From: Pseudomonadota bacterium
Lineage (GTDB): Bacteria; Myxococcota_A; Polyangia; Polyangiales; Sandaracinaceae
NCBI GenBank assembly: GCA_023427125.1
Contig: JAEZBP010001013.1
Coordinates: 1 to 5,072 of the forward strand
DNA length: 5,072 bases
Reading direction: 5' to 3'
The position numbers were made by a program, and so were the translations under genes. Positions 1 through 5,072 of the stretch are shown piece after piece; the first letter of the stretch is position 1; each line of letters opens with the position of its first letter. Below the pieces are notes generated by a model. It was not told the origin of the DNA, searched no databases, and was given only the letters and a program-made list of their open reading frames with translations.

Positions 1-1072
1 CCTCCACGTAGCGGCGGACCCGCGCGTTGGCCTCGTCGGCGCCGACGATCCGCGCGACGCGCCCCCGGCCCATCCCGCGCAGGAACGCGCAGCCGACCGC
101 GTGCCTGCGCGACCACGGCCCGTCGAAGGTGTCGTCGATCACCGAGCGCGCCCACGCGAAGTACGGATCGATGTCGTTCGCGAGCCCGATCATCCGCGTG
201 ATGTTCGCGCCCGGCGGCCGCTGCGCGATCTCGCCGATCGCGACCGAGCCGTCGGTGCGGCGGAACCACTCCATGTGGGTGAAGCCGTGGCGCAGGCCGA
301 GCACCTCGATCGCGCGCACGCCGACCTTCTTCACGTCGGCGTACTCCGCCCCGTCGATCTCGCGCGGCAGCACGCAGCACCACTGGATCCACGGGTTCTC
401 GAGCACCTCGAGCGGCGTCGGCACGTAGTGGGAGATCGAGTAGGCCTCGATCGACCCGCCGATCGTGATGGTGTCGAAGCTGCCCTCCTTGCCCTGGAGG
501 AATTCCTCGGCGAGCACCGGGTCGTCCTTGCTCGCGCGCATGCCGCTGATCGCCGCCGCGAGCTCGTCCATCGAGCGCACCCGGAAGGTCGCCTTGGCGC
601 CCATGCCGGCCGGCGGCTTGAGCACCATCGGGAAGCCGACCTCGCGCGCGAACGCCTCGCCGTGGCTCCGGTTGGCGAGCAGGCGGTGGCGCGCGACCGG
701 CAGCCCCGCTGCCCGCAGGCGATCCTTCATGCGCGCCTTGTCGCGGAAGAGATCGGCGGTGTCCGGATCGGTGCCCGGCACGCCGAAGTGCGCGCGCGCC
801 ATCGCGAGCTGCACCTGGAGCGGCTCGAGGATCCCGACGATGCGGTGGGGCTGCCCGTGCCGCTTTCGCAGCACGCCGATCGCGTCGATCAGATCGCGCG
901 CCGAGAGGCCGTCGGTGACCCGCACCACGTCGTGGAAGAGGTCCTTGTCCTTTCCCTTCGGCGCCTCGACGCAGCCGCCGAGGAGCAACACGTTCGGGAG
1001 CTTCGCCGCGGCGCGCGCGAAGCGGAGGGTGGCCTCGAGGGGGAAGGGCGCGGCAAAGACGACGGGACGCAT
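1..1072 (-). CDS. ATP-grasp domain ligase, C-terminus beyond window edge
   Basis: Read on the minus strand, this frame is open from an ATG at 1072-1070 to the window edge: 357 codons with no stop. An in-frame TAG at 1090-1088 closes the upstream side, so this ATG is the first possible ATG start. Seen: an N-terminal Rossmann-like lobe (about residues 1-95, MRPVVFAAPFPLE), then an ATP-grasp fold with DKARMKDRL (112-119), FPMVLKPPAGMGA with Lys152 (147-159), LAEEFLQGKE (187-196), GFTHMEWF with Glu268 (263-270) and GEIAQRPPGA with Glu281 and Arg285 (280-289). By family knowledge these bind ATP-Mg and activate a carboxylate as an acyl phosphate for attack by an amine or thiol; the substrate is unknown. 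It is a paralogue of the divergent gene at 1310. By alignment to that gene about 55 residues are missing past base 1. There is no Shine-Dalgarno sequence before the ATG. Sure of the fold, not of the product. Confidence 0.9.
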   Translation of the reverse strand, partial: MRPVVFAAPFPLEATLRFARAAAKLPNVLLLGGCVEAPKGKDKDLFHDVVRVTDGLSARDLIDAIGVLRKRHGQPHRIVGILEPLQVQLAMARAHFGVPGTDPDTADLFRDKARMKDRLRAAGLPVARHRLLANRSHGEAFAREVGFPMVLKPPAGMGAKATFRVRSMDELAAAISGMRASKDDPVLAEEFLQGKEGSFDTITIGGSIEAYSISHYVPTPLEVLENPWIQWCCVLPREIDGAEYADVKKVGVRAIEVLGLRHGFTHMEWFRRTDGSVAIGEIAQRPPGANITRMIGLANDIDPYFAWARSVIDDTFDGPWSRRHAVGCAFLRGMGRGRVARIVGADEANARVRRYVE

Positions 1073-1084
1073 GCGTTGATGGCG

Positions 1085-1090
1085 ATGCTA
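1085..1090 (-). promoter_or_regulatory. candidate -10 element of the left ATP-grasp gene
   Basis: The minus strand reads GGATAGCAT, with the hexamer TAGCAT fitting the TANNNT form of a -10 box, ending 12 nt before the ATG at 1072. If used, transcription would start roughly 5-7 nt before the start codon, giving an almost leaderless mRNA. This agrees with the lack of a ribosome binding site. I see no good -35 at 17 nt. The matching TAGCGT before the divergent gene supports the call; function is inferred. Confidence 0.4.
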
Positions 1091-1143
1091 TCCCAGCCCC
1101 CCGGCGCTCTGATAGCCGTAAGCGCTCCGATGCTCGCGAGGGA

Positions 1144-1264
1144 CGGCTTCCCAGGCGACGTTGATCGGGGCTTACGTCCGCACTCGGCCTCGTTACGTAC
1201 GTCGAGTACGCGCCTCGACACTCGCTTGCGGGCGCACTCCCGCTGAACGCCGCCTGGGAAGCCG
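1144..1264. repeat. 121-bp segment bounded by 19-bp inverted repeats
   Basis: The left arm CGGCTTCCCAGGCGACGTT (1144-1162) and right arm AACGCCGCCTGGGAAGCCG (1246-1264) are reverse complements at 18 of 19 positions; the single mismatch is 1158/1250. Weaker pairing continues inward (1166-1169 with 1239-1242). The interior holds smaller dyads: GTCGAG-N7-CTCGAC (1201-1219), GCGGG-N6-CCCGC (1228-1243) and the palindrome ACGTACGT (1195-1202). No coding frame is convincing here and no target-site duplication is evident at the outer edges. It could be a small non-autonomous inverted-repeat element, a structured RNA or a looping operator pair. The repeat is certain; its nature is not. Confidence 0.75.
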
Positions 1265-1293
1265 CATGCTGGTTGGCGTGTACCGTTTCCTGA

Positions 1294-1299
1294 TAGCGT
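1294..1299 (+). promoter_or_regulatory. candidate -10 element of the right ATP-grasp gene
   Basis: CTGATAGCGT (1290-1299) contains TAGCGT, a TANNNT-type hexamer ending 10 nt before the ATG at 1310. A start site about 7 nt downstream would leave a leader of only a few bases. No Shine-Dalgarno sequence occurs between it and the ATG (TCGCTCACCC). The same octamer CTGATAGC recurs at 1109-1116. No strong -35 is visible at 16-18 nt, as is common in GC-rich genomes. Confidence 0.45.
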
Positions 1300-1309
1300 T
1301 CGCTCACCC

Positions 1310-2527
1310 ATGCGCGTCGTATTCCTCTCCCCGACCTATCCCCCCGAGATGCAGCAGTACACGCGCGGCCTGGCGGAGGTCGGCGCGGAGGTGCTCGGCG
1401 TCGGGGACACGCCCCGCGAGGCGCTGTCGCCGAAGCTCAAGCCCTACCTCGCCGACTACCTGCAGGTCCCGCGCATCATGGACGAGGATGACGTCATCGA
1501 GCGGGTCAGCGCGTGGCTGCGCGGCCGCTCGGTCGATCACGTCTACTCGAACTGGGAACCGCTCGTGATCCTGGCGGCCCGCATGCGCGAGCGCTGGGGC
1601 ATCCCGGGGATGAGCGTCGACACCGTGCGCGGCTTCCGCGACAAGCAGCTGATGAAGGAGCGCGTCGCCGCCGCCGGGCTGCGCGTGCCGCGCTCGGCGC
1701 GGGTGACCAACTCGAAGGAGGCGTGGGCCGCCGCCGAGCGGATCGGCTACCCCCTCGTCTTCAAGCCGATCGCCGGCGCCGGGAGCGCCGACACCTTCCG
1801 GGTGGAGGACGCGAAGCAGCTCGCCGAGGTACTGGTGCGCACGCAGCGCGTCGTCGAGGCGAGCGTCGAGGAGTACGTGATGGGCGAGGAGCACACGTAC
1901 GACACGGTCTGCGTCGACGGCGCCCCCGTGTACGAGAACGTCGCGCAGTACCTCCCGAAGCCGCTCGAGGCGCGCAGCGAGGAGTGGATCAGCCCGGTCG
2001 TCATCACGGTGAAGGACCTCTCGACGCCGAAGATGCGCGCGGGCATCGAGCTCGGCCGCGGCGTGATGAAGGCGCTCGGCATGGGCACCGGCTTCACCCA
2101 CATGGAGTGGTTCTACACGCCGAAGGGCGAGGCGGTCTTCGGCGAGATCGGCTGCCGCCCCGGCGGCGCGCGCATCGTCGATCAGATGAACTACACGAGC
2201 GACATCGATCTCTTCCGCGAGTGGGCGCGCGTCGCCTGCTGGAAGAGCTTCGAGGCGGACGCGACCCGCAAGTACTGCTGCGGGATCATCTTCAAGCGCG
2301 CCAAGGGCCGCGGCCGGATCACGCGGATCGAGGGGCTCGAGGGCTACATGCGCCGCTACGGCAAGTGGGTCGTCGAGGACGAGCTCTCCCGGCCCGGCAC
2401 CCCGCGGCGCGACTGGACCCAGACGCTGCTCAGCGACGGCTGGCTGATGATCCGCCACCGCGACTGGGACGCGGCCCGCGAGATCTCCTTCGCGGCCGCG
2501 ACCGACATCACGCTCTACGCGCAGTGA
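1310..2527 (+). CDS. ATP-grasp domain ligase, complete
   Basis: This 405-residue protein starts at the first ATG, whose residues (MRVVFLSPTYPPEMQQ) align with the start of the divergent paralogue. Domains seen: an N-terminal Rossmann-like lobe (about 1-100), the ATP-grasp fold (about 110-310) with DKQLMKERV (111-119), YPLVFKPIAGAGS with Lys152 (147-159), VEEYVMGEEHTYD (186-198), GFTHMEWF with Glu266 (261-268) and GEIGCRPGGA with Glu279 and Arg283 (278-287), and a C-terminal region to 405 resembling the lid of carboxylate-amine ligases. No signal peptide, so it is cytoplasmic. The family joins a carboxylate to an amine using ATP; amino-acid ligases and natural-product enzymes share this layout. 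The Mg-binding Asn expected two residues after Glu279 is Gly281. Its stop overlaps the next gene by four bases (GTGA), implying coupled translation. Substrate unknown. Confidence 0.92.
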   Translation: MRVVFLSPTYPPEMQQYTRGLAEVGAEVLGVGDTPREALSPKLKPYLADYLQVPRIMDEDDVIERVSAWLRGRSVDHVYSNWEPLVILAARMRERWGIPGMSVDTVRGFRDKQLMKERVAAAGLRVPRSARVTNSKEAWAAAERIGYPLVFKPIAGAGSADTFRVEDAKQLAEVLVRTQRVVEASVEEYVMGEEHTYDTVCVDGAPVYENVAQYLPKPLEARSEEWISPVVITVKDLSTPKMRAGIELGRGVMKALGMGTGFTHMEWFYTPKGEAVFGEIGCRPGGARIVDQMNYTSDIDLFREWARVACWKSFEADATRKYCCGIIFKRAKGRGRITRIEGLEGYMRRYGKWVVEDELSRPGTPRRDWTQTLLSDGWLMIRHRDWDAAREISFAAATDITLYAQ

Positions 2528-2850
2528 GGCGCCTCGCGCTCGGGCTCGCCCTCGTTCTGCTCGCGCCCTCGCTCGCGCACGCGGAGGGGACCGGGCCGCC
2601 GGGCTTCCCCTGCGTCGGGCGCTGGCAGGGCCTCGGACAGAACAGCGGCTCGGCGAACCGATGGACCATCGACATGGTGGTCACGCCGCCGAGCGCCGAC
2701 GGGCCACCGCCCCGGCCGAGCGAGCCGTCTCCGCCCCGACCCGTCGTGATCGCGACCGACGATGGCGAGGAGGGAAGCGCGCGCGTCCGCTTCGCCGGCT
2801 GCGGCTGCTCCGCGGCCGGCACCCGCGCGTCGCCCCCTGGCTCCTCGTGA
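2524..2850 (+). CDS. small exported protein, probable frameshifted MYXO-CTERM tail
   Basis: Starts at a GTG that overlaps the ligase stop as GTGA, with no ribosome binding site of its own, so expression by translational coupling is likely. It encodes 108 residues. Residues 1-20 form a signal peptide: MRR, then a Leu/Ala-rich core, ending SLAHA before EGTG. A tryptophan motif follows (CVGRWQGLGQNSG, about 30-42, then WTIDMVVTP, about 47-55), then a proline-rich linker (about 60-73), then GCGCSAAGTRASP. That last block resembles the cysteine motif that opens a MYXO-CTERM sorting signal, but the frame then ends abruptly as PGSS. In the neighbouring frame the expected hydrophobic stretch and arginine cluster follow at once. 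The start and signal peptide are well supported. I do not recognise the N-terminal domain, and the intact product probably had a membrane anchor. Confidence 0.7.
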   Translation: MRRLALGLALVLLAPSLAHAEGTGPPGFPCVGRWQGLGQNSGSANRWTIDMVVTPPSADGPPPRPSEPSPPRPVVIATDDGEEGSARVRFAGCGCSAAGTRASPPGSS

Positions 2851-2942
2851 TCCCCGTGCTGCTCGCGCTCAATCCATGGCGATCGCGGCGGGGATCGCGA
2901 CCGTGCGCAGCTCGGTGCGCGTCCCCGGATCGAAGAAGGTGA
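2832..2942 (+). other. displaced membrane-anchor tail of the small exported protein
   Basis: One frame away from the upstream gene, the codons from 2832 read AP, WLLVIPVLLAL, NP, WRSRRGSR and stay open to a TGA at 2940-2942. A hydrophobic stretch followed by arginines, directly after a GCGC motif in the other frame, is the expected order of a MYXO-CTERM tail. Adding one C to the five-C run at 2833-2837 would join them as SPPWLLVIPVLLAL. Against this, the hydrophobic part is short (about 11 residues), and the extended tail would overlap the opposing lipoprotein gene by 74 bp, where the arginines could be chance. Confidence 0.5.
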
Positions 2943-4362
2943 TCGCCGAGCCGTCGCGCGTGCCGAGCACGAGCTGGTCGCGCGAGCGCAGCGCGTTGAT
3001 GCGCGCGACCGGCGACGAGAGCGGGACGCGCTCGAGCAGCGCGCTCATCAGATCGAGCCGGTGGAGGGCCGCGCCGTCGACGAGCCAGAGCTCCGCGTGG
3101 CCGGGGCGGCTCACGAATTCGTTGAGGCCGACGCCCTCGCCGGCGACCCGCGTCATCGTGCCGGCGTCGAGGTCGTAGAGGACCAGCTGCTCGCCGCCGC
3201 CGACCGCGGCGACGACGACCCAGCTGCCCTCGCGCGTCACGAAGAAGCTCGGCAGGCCGTCGAGCGGCAGCTCGAGCGCCTCGGTGGCGAGCGTCATCAG
3301 ATCGACGGTGAGGATCTGCGCGTCGACTGAGGTTTCCATCCCTTCCTCGTCGAGCACGTCGACGTAGCGGTACGAGACGATGGTGGAGCCGTCGGGCGTG
3401 AACCCCACCGGTCCGAACGCGTTCTCCACGCGGCGCAGCGCGCCGCTCGCGAGATCCACCACGAGCAGATCGGCGTGCCAGCCGTCGCCGTCGATCGAGA
3501 AGCCCTCCGACGCGGGATCCTCGGGGCGGTACGCGCGCACCGGGAAGACGGCCGAGCGGTCTTCCGGGTCGACGCCGACCCAGCTGAACGAGAACGCGCC
3601 GTCGAGCGTCACGCCGTCGACGCGCACGTCGACGATCGGAGCGGCGAACACTCCGCCGGCCGTCGGGAAGCCGCCGGCCGCGAGGCTCTCGACGTCCCAG
3701 GCCAAGAAGCGCATCCGCGCCGTCGCCGGGTCGGGCGCCTGAAGCCCCCACGAGCGCTCGTAGTCCACCATCGCCACCAGCACGTCGCGCTCGTTCGCCC
3801 ACATCGCCTCGAGCCACATCCCGTCGTGGGGGATCTCCACGATGTCGTAGGTGGTGGTGTCGATGATGTGGATCGGCGCGGCGCCTTCGGTGTTGTCGGC
3901 GACCGCGATGAAGCGGCCCGAGGGCGAGAGCCGGGTGCCGTGGTAGCGCGCGTCGGTCGCGATCTCGCGGAGCACCGCGCCGGTCGACGGGTCGAGCACC
4001 CGCAGCAGATCCTGGCCGTCGCGCTCGGCCATCAAGAGCACCTGATCGCGCGGAAAGAGCATCCGCAGGTCGTCGAGATCGCTCACGTCGGCGAGCATGC
4101 GGGCGCCGCCGTCCGGGCTCACTTGATAGAGGTGCTTGAACGTCTCGCTCCACTCGTCGCCGTCGCTGTCCTCGTGCGTCACCACGGTCCGGCGCAGCAC
4201 GTAGACCCTCTCGGTCACGGGATCGACGGCGATCGAGCCGTCCTCCAGGTACGTGTCGCGGCCGGGCGCGTTCTCGCCGAGCGTCATGCCGGTGCAGCCG
4301 GTGGAGAGCGGCGCCGAGGCGCCGAGGGAGAGAACGAAGAGGAGCGTAAGCAGTCGTCGCAT
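2869..4362 (-). CDS. lipoprotein with beta-propeller-like repeats
   Basis: The chosen start (ATG at 4362-4360) has GGAGG 7 nt upstream and begins a lipoprotein signal peptide: MRRLLTLLFVLSLGASAPLSTGC, with Cys23 as the lipidated residue. The lipobox STGC is slightly off consensus, as Leu is at -4 rather than -3. A longer frame reaches 4470, but its extra 36 residues are Arg/Pro-rich and would bury the signal peptide. The mature 475 residues hold repeated blade-like units of the form hydrophobic-D-x-x-TG: VLDPSTGAVLREI (122-134), IHIIDTTTYDIVEI (164-177), LLVVDLASGALRRV (299-312), LVLYDLDAGTMTRV (393-406) and FFDPGTRTELRTV (476-488), each followed by stretches such as LSPSGRFIAVAD or FTPDGSTIVSY. 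This fits a YVTN/WD40-like propeller on the outer face of a membrane, probably for binding; no catalytic motif is seen. It ends 18 bp from the convergent small gene. Confidence 0.85.
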   Translation of the reverse strand: MRRLLTLLFVLSLGASAPLSTGCTGMTLGENAPGRDTYLEDGSIAVDPVTERVYVLRRTVVTHEDSDGDEWSETFKHLYQVSPDGGARMLADVSDLDDLRMLFPRDQVLLMAERDGQDLLRVLDPSTGAVLREIATDARYHGTRLSPSGRFIAVADNTEGAAPIHIIDTTTYDIVEIPHDGMWLEAMWANERDVLVAMVDYERSWGLQAPDPATARMRFLAWDVESLAAGGFPTAGGVFAAPIVDVRVDGVTLDGAFSFSWVGVDPEDRSAVFPVRAYRPEDPASEGFSIDGDGWHADLLVVDLASGALRRVENAFGPVGFTPDGSTIVSYRYVDVLDEEGMETSVDAQILTVDLMTLATEALELPLDGLPSFFVTREGSWVVVAAVGGGEQLVLYDLDAGTMTRVAGEGVGLNEFVSRPGHAELWLVDGAALHRLDLMSALLERVPLSSPVARINALRSRDQLVLGTRDGSAITFFDPGTRTELRTVAIPAAIAMD

Positions 4363-4369
4363 GAGTAAG

Positions 4370-4374
4370 CCTCC
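4370..4374 (-). promoter_or_regulatory. ribosome binding site that fixes the propeller lipoprotein start
   Basis: The minus strand reads GGAGG followed by 7 nt and the ATG at 4362. This is a near-ideal Shine-Dalgarno placement and is the main reason for rejecting the longer start at 4470. It contrasts with the two ATP-grasp genes, which have none. Confidence 0.8.
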
Positions 4375-4455
4375 GCGGCGCCCTCCATCACGGAGCGTGC
4401 CGGCCGCTCGCGGGGCTCGAGGAGGACGTGGCGCGCGCCGTCTCTGTGGCTCTGC

Positions 4456-4491
4456 GTGAAGCCCGCTCACAGCTCGCTCGAAGCTGACTCA
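4456..4491. repeat. cluster of short dyads in the lipoprotein intergenic gap
   Basis: Two adjoining dyads with the same 7-nt spacing are visible: GTGA-N7-TCAC (4456-4470) and CAGCT-N7-AGCTG (4470-4486), followed by the palindrome TGACTCA (4485-4491). CTCAC also recurs 22 bp apart (4466 and 4488). A tight near-palindrome, CAGGCGAGCCTG, lies just beyond at 4500-4511. These could be regulator sites between two divergent genes, but arms of 4-5 bp are weak evidence. Confidence 0.3.
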
Positions 4492-4523
4492 CTCTGTGCC
4501 AGGCGAGCCTGCGACGGCCTCTC

Positions 4524-4557
4524 CGCGGCGGGTGAGCCGACGCCGCGACCCGCCGCG
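4524..4557. repeat. 10-bp perfect stem-loop between the divergent lipoprotein genes
   Basis: CGCGGCGGGT (4524-4533) pairs completely with ACCCGCCGCG (4548-4557) around a 14-nt loop. No T-tract follows on either strand and no gene reads into it from a 3' end, so a classic terminator is unlikely. It ends 4 bp before the candidate -35 of the downstream gene, a position suited to an operator or structural element. The pairing is certain; the GC-rich context makes chance possible. Confidence 0.6.
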
Positions 4558-4561
4558 CACG

Positions 4562-4590
4562 TTCACAAGCCTCATGTCGCGTGATACATG
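4562..4590 (+). promoter_or_regulatory. candidate promoter of the cysteine-rich lipoprotein gene
   Basis: TTCACA (4562-4567) matches the -35 consensus TTGACA at five of six bases. After 17 nt comes TACATG (4585-4590), preceded by TGA as in an extended -10, although the hexamer itself matches poorly. The stretch 4560-4620 is visibly richer in A/T than the surrounding genes. The implied leader of about 25-30 nt would contain the ribosome binding site. Confidence 0.4.
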
Positions 4591-4614
4591 ACGCTACACC
4601 CTTCGTTATCCGTT

Positions 4615-4619
4615 GGAGA
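4615..4619 (+). promoter_or_regulatory. ribosome binding site of the cysteine-rich lipoprotein
   Basis: GGAGA in TTGGAGACTTC lies 4 nt before the ATG at 4624. The spacing is a little short but usable. It supports the ATG that begins a lipoprotein signal peptide. Confidence 0.65.
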
Positions 4620-4623
4620 CTTC

Positions 4624-5072
4624 ATGGAACGCCTCCTCCGCCTTGGCTCTGCGTTGATTGTGTGCCTCGCCGCTGTGGCCTGTGGCGGCCCCACGACCCC
4701 GACCGACGCGGGCGTCGATGGCTCGGGGCCGAACCCGTGCGAGGGCGCCGCCGACGGCGACGCGTGCGGCAGCGGGCTGATCTGCCTGTCCTCGGCCTGC
4801 GTCGCGAGCACCTGCGGTGACGGCTACGTCGACGAGGCCGGCGGCGAGGCGTGCGAGGACGGAAACGACATCGCCTTCGACGGCTGCGAGCCGGGGACCT
4901 GCACGTTCACGTGCGACGACGACACCGTGTGCGACGACGGCGAGGACTGCACCGGCGCGGAGCGCTGCAACGAGGCTCACGCATGCGAGCTCGGGACCTC
5001 GCTCGCGGCCGGGGCCGAGTGCACGCAGTCGGGCGGCGCCTCCGGCGTGTGCAGGGCCGACCAGTGCGTGGC
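4624..5072 (+). CDS. cysteine-rich lipoprotein with Myxococcus-type disulfide repeat, C-terminus beyond window
   Basis: Open from the ATG to the window edge: 149 complete codons. Residues 1-20 form a lipoprotein signal peptide (MERLLRLGSALIVCLAAVAC) with Cys20 as the likely lipid site, then a flexible linker rich in Gly, Pro, Thr and Asp (21-37). Next come cysteine-dense units: CEGAADGDACGSGLICLSSAC (39-59), then CGDGYVDEAGGEACEDGN...DGC (64-88), a good match to the Myxococcus cysteine-rich/DUF4215-type repeat, then CDDDTVCDDGEDCTGAERC (97-115) with further paired cysteines to 148. From residue 39 on there are 18 cysteines in the visible part, so disulfide-bonded folding outside the cytoplasm is likely. 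Such proteins are abundant in myxobacterial envelopes and their roles are mostly unknown; adhesion or surface display is a guess. It is divergent from the propeller lipoprotein. Confidence 0.88.
   Translation, partial: MERLLRLGSALIVCLAAVACGGPTTPTDAGVDGSGPNPCEGAADGDACGSGLICLSSACVASTCGDGYVDEAGGEACEDGNDIAFDGCEPGTCTFTCDDDTVCDDGEDCTGAERCNEAHACELGTSLAAGAECTQSGGASGVCRADQCV

Noticed and set aside
101..1246. Long plus-strand open frame of 381 residues opposite the left ligase
   Set aside because: Its product is a His/Arg/Ala-rich low-complexity sequence typical of antisense frames in GC-rich genes; the minus strand carries clear ATP-grasp motifs.
1144..1264. Integron attC site in the inverted-repeat segment
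   Set aside because: The GTT and AAC triplets in the arms do not fit the RYYYAAC/GTTRRRY core sites (GTTGATC and GCTGAAC each break the pattern), and no integrase is present.
1304..2458. 384-residue minus-strand frame opposite the right ligase
   Set aside because: Low-complexity Ala/Arg/Asp/Leu antisense translation with no signal or motif; the plus strand encodes a recognisable enzyme.
2681..4153. 490-residue minus-strand frame overlapping the propeller lipoprotein
   Set aside because: Almost entirely Arg, Ala, Gly and Pro with no domain pattern; it is a frame shadow of the lipoprotein gene.
4360..4470. Extended 533-residue start for the propeller lipoprotein at 4470
   Set aside because: The extra 36 residues are Arg/Pro-rich and lack a ribosome binding site, while the ATG at 4362 has GGAGG at 7 nt and begins a lipoprotein signal peptide.
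4485..4491. TGACTCA palindrome as a specific regulator site
   Set aside because: A single 7-bp palindrome is too short to assign to a bacterial regulator; kept only as part of a weak dyad cluster.
4572..4980. Minus-strand open frames across the start of the cysteine-rich lipoprotein
   Set aside because: They lack ribosome binding sites and domain features, while the plus strand shows a signal peptide and ordered cysteine repeats.

Overview
The window reads as a GC-rich chromosomal segment from a myxobacterium. Three things point there: a cysteine-rich lipoprotein carrying a Myxococcus-type disulfide-rich repeat (CGDG...GEACEDGN), the remains of what looks like a MYXO-CTERM sorting tail on a small secreted protein, and a high share of G/C in third codon positions in all five genes. 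A Polyangia-type (Sandaracinus-like) relative is plausible, but that is inference. No tRNA, rRNA, CRISPR array, transposase or phage gene is visible.

Left half (1-2850). Two ATP-grasp ligase paralogues stand head to head across a 237-bp gap. The left one (minus strand) begins at 1072 and runs off the window; the right one (1310-2527) is complete. They share the same architecture and active-site layout, so they probably arose by duplication and then diverged. Neither has a Shine-Dalgarno sequence. Each has a TAGC(A/G)T hexamer 10-12 nt before its ATG, which suggests very short-leader or leaderless transcripts. The gap also holds a 19-bp inverted repeat (18 of 19 positions pair) whose outer ends span 121 bp. 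The stop of the right ligase overlaps the GTG start of a small exported protein (2524-2850). That protein seems to have lost its C-terminal membrane anchor through a one-base slip in a C run.

Right half (2869-5072). A 497-aa lipoprotein made of beta-propeller-like repeats lies on the minus strand and ends 18 bp from the small secreted gene. Across a 261-bp gap a cysteine-rich lipoprotein starts on the plus strand and leaves the window. Both of these have clear ribosome binding sites, unlike the ligases. The gap between them holds a 10-bp perfect stem-loop just upstream of a candidate promoter for the cysteine-rich gene.

How the genes may work together: the ligase pair and the coupled exported protein could form one unit (peptide-like bond formation in the cytoplasm plus an envelope protein), but no substrate can be deduced. 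The two lipoproteins look like separate envelope genes. The most unusual items are the divergent ligase pair with its palindrome-bearing promoter region and the frameshifted sorting tail. I do not see proof of a new system.
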